A stretch of 64,000 nt of DNA, from positions 186,001 to 250,000 of the forward strand of contig NZ_JAFCMM010000006.1 in the NCBI RefSeq assembly GCF_018131225.1. Direction: 5' to 3'. This document shows, piece after piece, positions 43,225 to 51,629 of this stretch. The first letter of the stretch is position 1; each line of letters opens with the position of its first letter. A program made the position numbers and the translations under genes. The DNA comes from Bradyrhizobium sp. U87765 SZCCT0048. GTDB lineage: Bacteria > Pseudomonadota > Alphaproteobacteria > Rhizobiales > Xanthobacteraceae. The notes beneath the pieces were generated by a model. It had not been told where the DNA came from. It saw only the letters and a program-made list of their open reading frames with translations, and did not search any database.

Positions 43225-44306
43225 AGCTGATCGTCGAAGAGGCCGGCAGGCGGGAATGGGCCGATGCCGCGCAGGCGTTCTGCCGCGAGTTCGTGCGCGA
43301 TAACGGGCGCAAGAAGTACATCTTCGGCTGCAACGCCTATGGCCACGACCTCGTCGCGCAGGTCAAGGTCGACGGTTTCATCGACGATTTCTCGAAGAAC
43401 GACACGTTCCTCGGTCTGCCGATCGTCAAGACGTCAGCCGTTCCGAAGGATGCCATGGTGCTGATCGCCTCGGGCGGCAGCCCGTTCACGGTCATGCGCC
43501 ATCTCGATGCGTTCGGTCTCCAGCACCTCGACTATTTCGCGTTCTACAAATGGTCCGGACTGCCCGTCCGCGAACTGGTGTTCAACGAGGGCTTTGCCAC
43601 CGAATTCGCCGCCAATCGCGCCGAGTATGACCGGGTCTTCGCGGCACTGGCGGACGACGAGTCGCGCCAGGTGTTCCAAAAGCTGGTGAACTTCCGCGTC
43701 AGTCACGACCTCGACAATCTTCGCGGCTTCACCTCGCGCGAGGACGTGCAGTATTTCGAGCCGTTTCTGGCGCTCGCGCGCGGTGGAGAGACGTTCGTCG
43801 ATGTCGGCTGTTTCGACGGGCATACCAGCCTCGAATTCATCAAGCACTGCCCGGACTACCGTGCGATCCACGTGTTCGAGCCGGAGCAGAAGAACATCGA
43901 CGTCTGCAAGGCGCGTCTCGCCGGACGCCCCAATGTGCACTTCCATGCCTGCGGCCTGTCGGACCGCAAGGAGAGGCTGCACTTCAGCGCCGGCGGCTCG
44001 ACCTCGCATATCGACGCGCAGGGCGAACTGGTCATCGAGGTCGATCGGCTCGACGACGTCATCAACGATACGCCGACCTTCGTGAAGATGGATATCGAGG
44101 GCGCGGAGCTGAAAGCGATCGCGGGCGCGAAGGCGACGATTGCAGCGGCCCATCCGCGCCTTGCGATCTCGGTCTATCACAATGCCGGTGACTTCTGGCG
44201 CATCCCGCAGGCGATCCTCGCCGTGCGAGGCGACTATGATCTTTACATGCGGCACTACACGGAAACGATTTACGAGACCGTGATGTTCTTCATTCCGAAA
44301 CATTAG
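43221..44306 (+). CDS. FkbM-family methyltransferase with N-terminal PglD-like Rossmann segment
   Basis: A 361-residue protein. The first half carries KKYIFGCNAYGHDL and VDGFIDDFSKNDTFLGLPIV, which resembles the nucleotide-binding start of sugar acyltransferases of the PglD kind. The FkbM methyltransferase domain begins near residue 190 (TFVDVGCFDGHTSLEF, motif I) and continues through IHVFEPEQKNI, VKMDIEGAELKAI and ISVYHNAGDFWRIP. It should O-methylate a sugar of the O-chain. ATG 43221 overlaps the preceding stop. Confidence 0.85.
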   Translation: MKLIVEEAGRREWADAAQAFCREFVRDNGRKKYIFGCNAYGHDLVAQVKVDGFIDDFSKNDTFLGLPIVKTSAVPKDAMVLIASGGSPFTVMRHLDAFGLQHLDYFAFYKWSGLPVRELVFNEGFATEFAANRAEYDRVFAALADDESRQVFQKLVNFRVSHDLDNLRGFTSREDVQYFEPFLALARGGETFVDVGCFDGHTSLEFIKHCPDYRAIHVFEPEQKNIDVCKARLAGRPNVHFHACGLSDRKERLHFSAGGSTSHIDAQGELVIEVDRLDDVINDTPTFVKMDIEGAELKAIAGAKATIAAAHPRLAISVYHNAGDFWRIPQAILAVRGDYDLYMRHYTETIYETVMFFIPKH

Positions 44307-44347
44307 GACAATAATCTGTAGTGATGTCCTCAACTCGCGAGATTTAG

Positions 44348-44761
44348 ATGGCTCTGAGCGATTGTAGAATCATTGAACTGCCCAAGATCCACGACAGCCG
44401 CGGCAATCTCAGCGTTGTCGAGGCGGGGCGGCAGATTCCTTTCGACATCAAGCGTGTGTACTACCTCTACGATATTCCGGGAGGCGCAGTGCGCGCGGGT
44501 CATGCCCATCGCCAATTGCACCAGATCATGATTGCGATGTCCGGTGCGTTCGATGTGACGCTGGACGACGGCAAGGAGCGGAAGAAATTCCATCTCAACC
44601 GCTCGTATGTCGGCCTGTATATCGCGCCGATGACCTGGCGCGACCTCGATAATTTCTCGTCAGGCGCCGTCTGCATGAACATCGCCTCGGAATACTATGA
44701 CGAGGCCGACTACATGCGCACCTATGACGAGTTCCTCCAGGAAATCGAAAAGAAGCGATGA
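44348..44761 (+). CDS. fdtA: dTDP-4-oxo-6-deoxyglucose 3,4-ketoisomerase (FdtA/QdtA-like)
   Basis: A 137-residue cupin. DSRGNLSVVEAGRQIPFDI, YYLYDIPGGAVRAGHAHR and QIMIAMSGAFDVTLDDG are typical of the FdtA/QdtA group, with GHAHR giving the active-site histidines. The enzyme shifts the keto group from C4 to C3 of dTDP-4-keto-6-deoxyglucose; the product is then aminated at C3. The FdtA (galacto) and QdtA (gluco) products cannot be told apart here. It overlaps the aminotransferase gene by four bases, which supports a joint role. Confidence 0.88.
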   Translation: MALSDCRIIELPKIHDSRGNLSVVEAGRQIPFDIKRVYYLYDIPGGAVRAGHAHRQLHQIMIAMSGAFDVTLDDGKERKKFHLNRSYVGLYIAPMTWRDLDNFSSGAVCMNIASEYYDEADYMRTYDEFLQEIEKKR

Positions 44762-45861
44762 CCAAGGTTCCCTTCCTCGATCTTTCCGTTCAGCACCGCG
44801 CCATCCGTGAGGATCTCGTCGCCGCGGCGACGGCTGTGATCGATTCCGGCTGGTATATCCTCGGCGGCGAAGTCCAGGCGTTCGAGCGCGAGTTCGCGGC
44901 GTTCTGCGGCGTCAAGCACTGCATCGGCGTCGGCAACGGCCTCGAGGCGCTGCAGATCACCCTGCGCGCGATGAACGTCGGTCCGGGCGACGAGGTGATT
45001 GTCCCCAGCAATACGTTCATCGCCACCTGGCTCGCCGTGACCGGCGTCGGCGCGACCATCGTGCCTGTCGAACCCGATCCGGCGTCGCACAATCTCGATC
45101 CGGCGCTGCTGGAGCAGGCGATCACCGCGCGCACCAAGGTGATCATCCCGGTGCATCTCTACGGGCACCCGGCGGACATGGATCCGATCAACGCGGTGGC
45201 GCAGCGGCATGGTCTCAAGGTCATCGAGGATGCGGCCCAGGCGCATGGCGCGCTCTACCGCGGCCGCAAGGCCGGTTCGCTCGGCCATGCGGCCGGCTTT
45301 AGCTTCTATCCCGGCAAGAATCTCGGCGCGCTCGGCGACGGCGGGGCGGTGACCACGGATGACGACGAACTCGCCGACCAGATCCGTCTGATCCGCAACT
45401 ACGGCTCGAAGAAAAAGTACGAGCATCTGGTCAAGGGCTGTAACTCGCGCCTCGACGAAATGCAGGCGGCCTTGCTGCGGGTCAAGTTGCGGTCGCTCGA
45501 GCAGGGCAACGAGGCACGGCGCGGCATCGTGGCCCGCTATGTTGCCGAGCTTGCCAATCGCGGTATCGAGGTGGTCGAGCCGCTGCCGGACACCGTCTCG
45601 TCCTGGCATCTGTTCGTCGTCAGCGCGGCAGACCGCGAGCGCCTGCGCACCCATTTGCAGGACCATGGCGTGGAAACGATGATCCACTATCCGGTGGCAC
45701 CGCACCTGCAGCCGGCTTATGCCGAGCTCGACTATGGCGGACGCACGTTCCCGATCGCCGAACGGCTGCAGAATCGCGTGCTCAGCCTGCCGCTGTTCCC
45801 GGGCATGACGGAGCAGCAGGTCGATCAGGTGCTCGGCGCGATCGCCGCCTGGCGGCCGTGA
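44758..45861 (+). CDS. fdtB: dTDP-3-amino-3,6-dideoxyhexose transaminase (FdtB/QdtB-like, DegT family)
   Basis: A 367-residue PLP enzyme of the DegT/DnrJ/EryC1/StrS family. VPFLDLSVQHRAIREDL is the usual opening; GVGNGLEALQITLRA, EDAAQAHGALY and the PLP lysine in GFSFYPGKNLGALGDGG follow in order. With the FdtA-like enzyme it makes dTDP-Fuc3N or dTDP-Qui3N. The standard next step is an N-acetyltransferase (FdtC/QdtC); none is encoded in the window. Confidence 0.88.
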   Translation: MTKVPFLDLSVQHRAIREDLVAAATAVIDSGWYILGGEVQAFEREFAAFCGVKHCIGVGNGLEALQITLRAMNVGPGDEVIVPSNTFIATWLAVTGVGATIVPVEPDPASHNLDPALLEQAITARTKVIIPVHLYGHPADMDPINAVAQRHGLKVIEDAAQAHGALYRGRKAGSLGHAAGFSFYPGKNLGALGDGGAVTTDDDELADQIRLIRNYGSKKKYEHLVKGCNSRLDEMQAALLRVKLRSLEQGNEARRGIVARYVAELANRGIEVVEPLPDTVSSWHLFVVSAADRERLRTHLQDHGVETMIHYPVAPHLQPAYAELDYGGRTFPIAERLQNRVLSLPLFPGMTEQQVDQVLGAIAAWRP

Positions 45862-46002
45862 CGAGGGTCACGCGCAGCTGACTTCAGGTGAACCTGACAC
45901 GGATTGCGACGTTTTGTTGATCTGGCTTGCGTTTGCTACGAGATAGAGGCCGCTTCGTCTTGGCTTCTGATGCCGTGAGCGACAAACTGGGGACCGGCTT
46001 CG

Positions 46003-46320
46003 ATGGGCGAATACGAAGAACGCTTCGGACGTGAATTCGATCGTTTTTTGCTCCAGGGCGGTCTTGGCGCAGCCAAGGCGGTCGTGATTGCGGTCATGAT
46101 GTTCATTTCGATTGATCTGATGACCGGCAATATCGCCAAGGCCTTTTGGGTGGCGGTGTTGTGCGCCGTGATCTCGCTGTTCCGGACCTGGCGTCGTTAT
46201 CTCGAGCCGATCAGCTTTGTGCTGTTGTGTATCGCGGTCGCTGGCTGGCTCGATTTCCGCTGGGATGGCGTGCGGGTTGCGATCGCATCCCTCAAGGCGG
46301 CGCTCAGCTCAAGCTTTTAG
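46003..46320 (+). CDS. Small membrane protein of the O-antigen locus
   Basis: A 105-residue protein with an acidic/basic N-terminal tail (GEYEERFGREFDRFL) and three hydrophobic segments at about residues 20-40, 46-60 and 70-86. I do not recognise a family. It stands between the FdtB-like gene and the convergent GT61 copy B. Small membrane proteins in such loci may help assembly of the polysaccharide machinery, but that is a guess. Confidence 0.65.
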   Translation: MGEYEERFGREFDRFLLQGGLGAAKAVVIAVMMFISIDLMTGNIAKAFWVAVLCAVISLFRTWRRYLEPISFVLLCIAVAGWLDFRWDGVRVAIASLKAALSSSF

Positions 46321-46390
46321 CTGAACACCCGGCGAGTGGCCGCAAGATCGGGCAGCGGCTTAGCAGGTTCATTCTACTGACGAGGACCTG

Positions 46391-47863
46391 TCACGCGAAT
46401 TGTCGAAACGCCTTTTCAAGTCCGTCCAGATCGATCTTGAATTTTTTATGGAATGGGTGTCCGTCGCCGATCTGGGGGCCGACGACATAGTGCAGCTCGT
46501 GCCCGAGTATGCCGAAGAGATTTGAGAAGAAGTAGTAGTTCGCGTCTTCGTAGTACGGCGACATCACGATGATCTTGCAGGATTGTCTGGCGAAGATCAC
46601 GTTCGAGAGCGCGGCTCCGATCTGGCCCGCGACGAGTTCGGCTTCGCTGAAAATCGACAGTTGTTCGCGAAACGAAAGACTGCCTGGCTCGATGGTCTCG
46701 AAACCGTAGCGCCGCGCCATGGCCTCTGCCTGGTCGTCGTTGACGGCTGCCCGCGTGTTGCCATTGTTGGCGCGACGCAGATACAGCTTGCGTCCGATCT
46801 TTCCGGTGGGAGTTGCGGATTTCAGGGCGACGTCGCGCATCGCACAAAGCGCAGTCCGTGAGAACGGAAACTCCTCGGGGCCTGTCTTCAGGATATTACC
46901 GCTGGTGACGTATTCCCGGTACTCCGCCGGAATATAGGACGCCGGCGACACATGGACGAGGTGTTCGGCGGACACCATTTCCCAGCGTTCGACCTTGATG
47001 AGCGGCCGCCTGTTCTGGTTGACGACGGAGAGGGCCTCGTGAAGGTTGGGGTGCACCCAGCCATCGATCAGCAGGGGCAGACTCTTATCGGCTTCGCTGC
47101 TGTCGAGCACCATGAGCTTCGGCAGAATTTCGGTCAGCCAGTGCGCATAGTTGCCGGCGCATTGCCCGATGATGGTCGCGGCGGCGCCGACTCTTCGGCG
47201 ACTGCGCGGCACCCTGGTCCGCATCAACTCATGGGCCGGATCGATGCCGGCTTCACCGAACGTTTCAGCGGGGCAGACCTCTCGCGCGGGTCGATAGAAG
47301 CTGGAATGGAGCGCGCAGTCGCCGGAGATGACAAAGTCGGTGCCGCCGATGACGCTTGCCTGGGGTATGTCGCTGACTGCGAGTTTTGGCGAGATCACGC
47401 TGACCGTTTTAAGATCGGCATATTCGTCGGGGGTATAACCGATGAAGCGCGGGGCGGGTATTTCAATCCGCTGCTCGGCCTCCACGACCTGCGTATGCAA
47501 GCCGTGATCCTGAACATAGGTATCCAGTTGAGCCAGGCGGAAGCTCGACCCGCGGTATCGCAATGACAGACGAATCCAGGCACCGCGAAGGCGGAAGTGG
47601 GTCGCCAAAACCCAATTCCGAAGGATACGGAACACGGCGTATTTCGACAGATGGCCGCGATAGAAACTGCGAAGCTCTCCCTTGAGCCCCCGGATACGCC
47701 AATAGATCGAAAGCACGGCTTCCTTGAGAAATCTGAAAATGAAATGGCGAGCCAAATATCCGCGATAGCCCCGTCGAAACAAGCCGAGAGACCCCGCTTC
47801 TAGGTCCAATCGGGGGCTCATGTCGATATCGGACTTGGAGTGCTGACGCTGCATACGGTCCAT
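46391..47863 (-). CDS. Glycosyltransferase family 61 protein (copy B)
   Basis: A 490-residue GT61 protein, paralogous to the product of 39517-40818: IIGQCAGNYAHWLTEILPKLMVLD, PLLIDGWVHPN, LYLRRANNGNTRAAV and AELVAGQIGAALSNVIFA align block by block. The N-terminus holds two copies of a 35-residue repeat, at about residues 32-66 (GYRGYLARHFIFRF...) and 67-101 (FYRGHLSKYAVFRI...), each like the single segment of copy A. ATG 47863 is used; 47854 is an alternative. It is the end of module B, on the minus strand. Confidence 0.82.
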   Translation of the reverse strand: MDRMQRQHSKSDIDMSPRLDLEAGSLGLFRRGYRGYLARHFIFRFLKEAVLSIYWRIRGLKGELRSFYRGHLSKYAVFRILRNWVLATHFRLRGAWIRLSLRYRGSSFRLAQLDTYVQDHGLHTQVVEAEQRIEIPAPRFIGYTPDEYADLKTVSVISPKLAVSDIPQASVIGGTDFVISGDCALHSSFYRPAREVCPAETFGEAGIDPAHELMRTRVPRSRRRVGAAATIIGQCAGNYAHWLTEILPKLMVLDSSEADKSLPLLIDGWVHPNLHEALSVVNQNRRPLIKVERWEMVSAEHLVHVSPASYIPAEYREYVTSGNILKTGPEEFPFSRTALCAMRDVALKSATPTGKIGRKLYLRRANNGNTRAAVNDDQAEAMARRYGFETIEPGSLSFREQLSIFSEAELVAGQIGAALSNVIFARQSCKIIVMSPYYEDANYYFFSNLFGILGHELHYVVGPQIGDGHPFHKKFKIDLDGLEKAFRQFA

Positions 47864-48391
47864 CGGTCTGCGGTGGCACTGAGAACGACCCGTGATGGGC
47901 GCGAATTTGCAGAAGATAGCTAAACACTACCCGAATGCCCCGGTTCCTTCAATGTTCCTTGCCGACCGGAGTGAGAGGAATTTACCTAAGTTTGCCAATG
48001 GCTTGCGACGTTAGCGGCGTATGCGGTGGCGCTATCGTCATATTCCTTGGAGGCTGTAAGCTTGCTGCGATGATCAGTAAAACGGCCCGGCCTCAAGGTC
48101 AGGCGCCCCCGTTGCGGCATTATCGGCCTGGCCGAAGGGCACGAAGATTGATCAGCATTTTTTGGGAGCAGTGCAGTTCGTCGGATCTTCGAAGCTCCTG
48201 CTGATGGATTCGCTGCTCGGATACACATTCCAGCAGGGCGATTGGACGATAGCCGGCGGCGGTGCGGCGCCTGTTTGGCGTCTGGAACATGCACAATGCG
48301 TCGCGCTCTGCACGACTGTCGGCGGCTCCTCCATCAGTTTGACCTATGGAAATGGTAGCGGTTGGCGGCCGGCGAACAACAACGCGGGCAA
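47864..48391. other. Low-coding-density stretch between GT61 copy B and small ORFs
   Basis: About 530 bp with no gene I can support. Short frames exist on both strands near 48150-48400 but their translations lack protein-like composition. It may be remnant DNA from a past rearrangement, since it lies inside the O-antigen locus between genes of opposite direction. It probably holds the promoter of GT61 copy B. Confidence 0.4.
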
Positions 48392-48556
48392 TCAGTGAAA
48401 TTCCGCGTGGGCGAGCACAATCTTGACGCTGTCAAGCAAAGCCTCGCCGCACCAGTAAAGCATCGCGGCGGCAGCCACCGCCAGCGAGATCCACATGCCT
48501 GGTCGACGCAGGAACTCCCCGCGCTTCGGGGCGGGATTGGAAATTGAGGACATCAT
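48392..48556 (-). CDS. Possible small membrane protein
   Basis: A 54-residue open frame, MMSSISNPAPKRGEF then a charged FLRRPG and one hydrophobic span (WISLAVAAAAMLYWCG) ending VLAHAEFH. The charge pattern and single span look like a genuine bacterial miniprotein, and codon choice is GC3-rich, unlike the surrounding stretch. No clear ribosome-binding site precedes the ATG. Function unknown. Confidence 0.4.
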   Translation of the reverse strand: MMSSISNPAPKRGEFLRRPGMWISLAVAAAAMLYWCGEALLDSVKIVLAHAEFH

Positions 48557-48664
48557 GAAATCCAGACTTTAAAATAGCGCGAGTCTAGAATCTGTAGCGC
48601 TTTGGTGTCGACCCTACCAGGGTACTGCTAACAGTGGCATGAGCCGCATTTCAGGAAGCCATCC

Positions 48665-48850
48665 ATGACCACCGCTGCCACTTCGGCGGCGCGATCCGTC
48701 GCGCCCGCTTGGTTCGAGTTGAGACGCCCGACTACTTTTTTACCCTCGGCGGAAACGAAAGCGACATGGTCCGCGTCGAGCCGCGCGGCCAACCGCCGCG
48801 CTCAAGCCGCCGCTGCCCGTCGCACCGGTGGCCGCGGCAAAGTGAGCTGA
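48665..48850 (+). CDS. Possible small Ala/Arg-rich protein
   Basis: A 61-residue frame (MTTAATSAARSVAPAWFEL at the start, ANRRAQAAAARRTGGRGK near the end) with AGGAAG eight bases before the ATG and a terminator-like hairpin 22 bp after the stop. The basic, low-complexity tail could bind nucleic acid, or the frame may be spurious. The signal-gene-terminator arrangement is the main support. Confidence 0.4.
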   Translation: MTTAATSAARSVAPAWFELRRPTTFLPSAETKATWSASSRAANRRAQAAAARRTGGRGKVS

Positions 48851-48872
48851 CGAGGTTCTCCTGCTCGTCGAC

Positions 48873-48901
48873 AAAGCCCGGCCGTTGTGCAGGGCTTTTT
48901 A
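48873..48901 (+). terminator. Terminator-like hairpin
   Basis: AAAGCCC and GGGCTTT pair as a 7-bp stem around a 12-base loop and are followed by a T-rich TTTATT. It lies just after the small frame at 48665-48850. Confidence 0.6.
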
Positions 48902-48992
48902 TTAGAGGCCGGTGTTGGCCTCGCAGCCTCCCGAACCTCAAAGGTGATCTATGAAGCTTCTGCATTGGGCAGGGTTGTGCGTCGTCGATAAC

Positions 48993-49892
48993 TTATCTTC
49001 CGATTACAATGGCATCTTTCAACCTTTCGTTGAGGACGAAGATCGCGCTCAACCAACCTCTGCAAACCATCGAATAGCCGGCCTGCTCTAGGATCGCGGC
49101 AATCGGGCTTTGCAGGGCGTCTTTCGCGTCAGATGCATGAATTTCGGCGCAAATCACGGTCGGGCGGCAGAGGTCCCAGCGCCAGGCCCGAAGAATTTCA
49201 GCATCCATAGTCTCGATATCGATGCTTAAAAGGTCGATGGGGCGGTTGACATGCTTCGCGAGGAATTCATCGATGCGTTGACAGGGAACATCCGAATAGC
49301 CGAGATAGACTTGGCCATTCTTGCGGGTATGCCAATCGACCAAATCCTGATCGTAGAAGCCGTTGATGAGCGCGTGTTCGAAGCGATGATAGCGAAATAT
49401 TCCGGAATCGGAGGCGATGCCAAAATTGAAGACATCGTCTTCAGGGCGTGCTCGTTCAAAAAGGCGACATAGGTCGGGATTGGGCTCCACGCAGAAGCCA
49501 CGCCAGCCTCGCTTGTAGAAATAATAGGTGTTCGACGAATCGATCGGGTGGGCCGCGCCAATGTCGAGATAGGTGCCGGGGACGAATTGCCTGATGATCG
49601 TTCGAAAGATCGTTTCGATGAGCAGGTCTTCAGCTTCGATTGAATAGCTGTTTCGTGTTGGGTATTCTTCGGCCTGTAGCGCGTGGGATCTGCCGAAGAG
49701 ATCCACACGCTTTTCCAGTTCGTCGTGCGCGACTCTCAGCACTGCAAGCCGTTCGACCAATTGCTCGTGCTTGAGAAGAAGATTCGCCGCCGTCAACGCG
49801 TGAACTTTGTTCGCTAGTTCCACTTGCCGGTGCCGTAATTCCTTGAGTTGATGCGTGAGGGTGGCTTCACGTCGACGATAAGGTCTCTCCAT
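48993..49892 (-). CDS. FkbM-family methyltransferase with N-terminal coiled coil
   Basis: A 299-residue protein. Residues 10-67 form a leucine-rich heptad pattern (LTHQLKELRHRQVELANKV, then ERLAVLRVAHDELEKRV), i.e. a coiled coil. The FkbM domain follows: GTYLDIGAAHPIDSSNTYYF with motif I, FCVEPNPDLCRLF, and LLSIDIETMDAEILRAW with the typical acidic strand. Likely O-methylation of an O-chain sugar. GGAAGG precedes the ATG at 49892; the gene overlaps the preceding gene's 3' end by 26 bases. Base composition is more A+T-rich than in most of the window. Confidence 0.85.
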   Translation of the reverse strand: MERPYRRREATLTHQLKELRHRQVELANKVHALTAANLLLKHEQLVERLAVLRVAHDELEKRVDLFGRSHALQAEEYPTRNSYSIEAEDLLIETIFRTIIRQFVPGTYLDIGAAHPIDSSNTYYFYKRGWRGFCVEPNPDLCRLFERARPEDDVFNFGIASDSGIFRYHRFEHALINGFYDQDLVDWHTRKNGQVYLGYSDVPCQRIDEFLAKHVNRPIDLLSIDIETMDAEILRAWRWDLCRPTVICAEIHASDAKDALQSPIAAILEQAGYSMVCRGWLSAIFVLNERLKDAIVIGR

Positions 49893-51207
49893 CCCTCATC
49901 CTTCCAACCGCTCCGGGTTCGAAGCTCGCAGCCGTCGTTCCATAGCTCGGCTTCGGCTGTGCATTTGAGGCGGCGACGGCGGCGCGTGCCTTTGGAAACA
50001 CCTCGAACTGCTTCAGGGACAGCTTTTTGAGCTGCGCGATGTATTCATCAAATTTGTAGAGTTTGTGATACTCTTCAAGGAGTTCTTTGTTCAGCTTGAC
50101 GTAGGCCTCCCGGTTTGCGGCAAGACTGACTATCTTGTCACAAATCTCGTTCACCATTTCGTCTTCGCTCTCAAAGAAGTTTTCATATGTCTTGAAATGG
50201 TCAGATGGGAAGAACTCGTCGTTGTAGACGGTAAATCCGATGCCGCCTTGATAGATTGGTTGCGCGACATAGCCATCAAAACCTTCGCCGAACGAGATAG
50301 AGAACATGCAGCGGGTAGCGTAGTCCATGTATCGATCAAACGTGATGCCGCGGATCTCGACCAGCTTATAATCAGGAAGCTTGTTGGCAATAACCTTCAG
50401 GCATTTATCTTTGTGAGGCGCATCATCAAACGAGTAGATGATAAGTTTTTCCTTCTGCTCGAATTCCGACGGCGGATAGTCGCTGAGGTCAGTATAGGCC
50501 GGCAGCAGGATGGTCGGCAGGTCGTATCGATCGGCGAACGCCTGTCCCGCGTACGAATGGTGCGCGGCTGACTGGCTCATTCCATCCGCGATCTTGCGCA
50601 AAGAGGCAAACTTCTCCTTTTCATGCATGAGCCTAATATTCTGATTGAGCAAGTTAACGTGGAGATGTCGATTCAAGAGATAGTCGAGCTCCGCTCGCGA
50701 CAGATCATCGACAAAAGTCGACGAGGCATATTCTGGTAAGTGAAGATAGATCTCTTTTGCTTTCGTGCAGCGCAGGATTTGCTCGAAGCGATAGATGTTC
50801 TCAGAGTTCTGAAAATTCGTGTTCCTGAAATAGGTCAAGCGGGACGGATTCGGTATCGTTACAACGAGCACCTCGAAGCCATGCAGCCACTTCAGTCGGC
50901 GCATGTGCCTGGCGATGCTGATCATCGAGTAGATGCCGCCGCTCATCGCGTTATGCTGCGGCACAACGATGACCATGATCTTCTCTGCGTCGACCACGTC
51001 GAGGGGGAACGTGATGTTTTGCGTGCGCTCGAAGACCGCCGATTCATCGGCTAGATTGTTGGCGCCCTGAGTGAATGCGCCCTTGAGGGACCGGTTCCTC
51101 CAGGAAGCCGCGAGCGCATAGTACATGGGCTGAGGAAGCGTCCACCTTGCGATCTGCCGGCATGCTGTGAAAAGTTTTGAACGGAAGGAACCCGAAAACG
51201 ACCCCAT
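49867..51207 (-). CDS. Putative GT-B type glycosyltransferase
   Basis: A 446-residue protein without a clear family match. IMVIVVPQHNAMSGGIYSM followed by HGFEVLVVTIPNPSR suggests the N-terminal Rossmann half of a GT-B glycosyltransferase, and FSISFGEGFDGYVAQPIYQGG followed by VYNDEFF fits the donor-binding half with the conserved Glu. GAGAGG five bases before the ATG at 51207 is a good ribosome-binding site. The gene is distinctly richer in A+T than its neighbours, which points to transfer from another source. Role: probably an O-chain sugar transferase. Confidence 0.6.
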   Translation of the reverse strand: MGSFSGSFRSKLFTACRQIARWTLPQPMYYALAASWRNRSLKGAFTQGANNLADESAVFERTQNITFPLDVVDAEKIMVIVVPQHNAMSGGIYSMISIARHMRRLKWLHGFEVLVVTIPNPSRLTYFRNTNFQNSENIYRFEQILRCTKAKEIYLHLPEYASSTFVDDLSRAELDYLLNRHLHVNLLNQNIRLMHEKEKFASLRKIADGMSQSAAHHSYAGQAFADRYDLPTILLPAYTDLSDYPPSEFEQKEKLIIYSFDDAPHKDKCLKVIANKLPDYKLVEIRGITFDRYMDYATRCMFSISFGEGFDGYVAQPIYQGGIGFTVYNDEFFPSDHFKTYENFFESEDEMVNEICDKIVSLAANREAYVKLNKELLEEYHKLYKFDEYIAQLKKLSLKQFEVFPKARAAVAASNAQPKPSYGTTAASFEPGAVGRMRDGETLSST

Positions 51208-51629
51208 CTAATCCTCTCGAACGTGGTGCTATCAATTTTCCCTAAGTTACCAAGGCTACACGAGAGCGTAGAGCCGCACTATGGGAAGGCAGGCAAGCAA
51301 ATAATCAGCGGAGACTGTCATAAAATTGTCGCCCTGACGTCGCTTTCGCGTTGTCAATTTCGCCAGGGTGCCAGAATCGTAGAAATCATTTTTATAATCA
51401 GCACTTTATGCTACCTTTTTCTTTTTGGCTATGGGGGAGTTTAAGGGTAGTTCGAATTTGGCATCGCTTGCATGGACGCTAGACGTTGTTGTTCTGGAGG
51501 CGGCCAACTGGTCTTGAATCCTGTAGCCGTTTCTGCCTTATCGCAAATGGTAAGGCAGGGAGAAACATTGGGAACCTCTCGCCGCTGACAATCCATCAGC
51601 GCAGCCTTCCGAATCGAGGCTCGTTGTTC
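51208..51629. other. A+T-rich divergent control region in the O-antigen locus
   Basis: 422 bp between divergent genes. It contains a perfect TATAAT at 51393-51398 on the plus strand, without a good -35 hexamer at the proper distance, and T-rich tracts at 51387-51431. It should drive the minus-strand GT/FkbM genes and the plus-strand ATP-grasp/aminotransferase genes. No gene seen. Confidence 0.5.
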
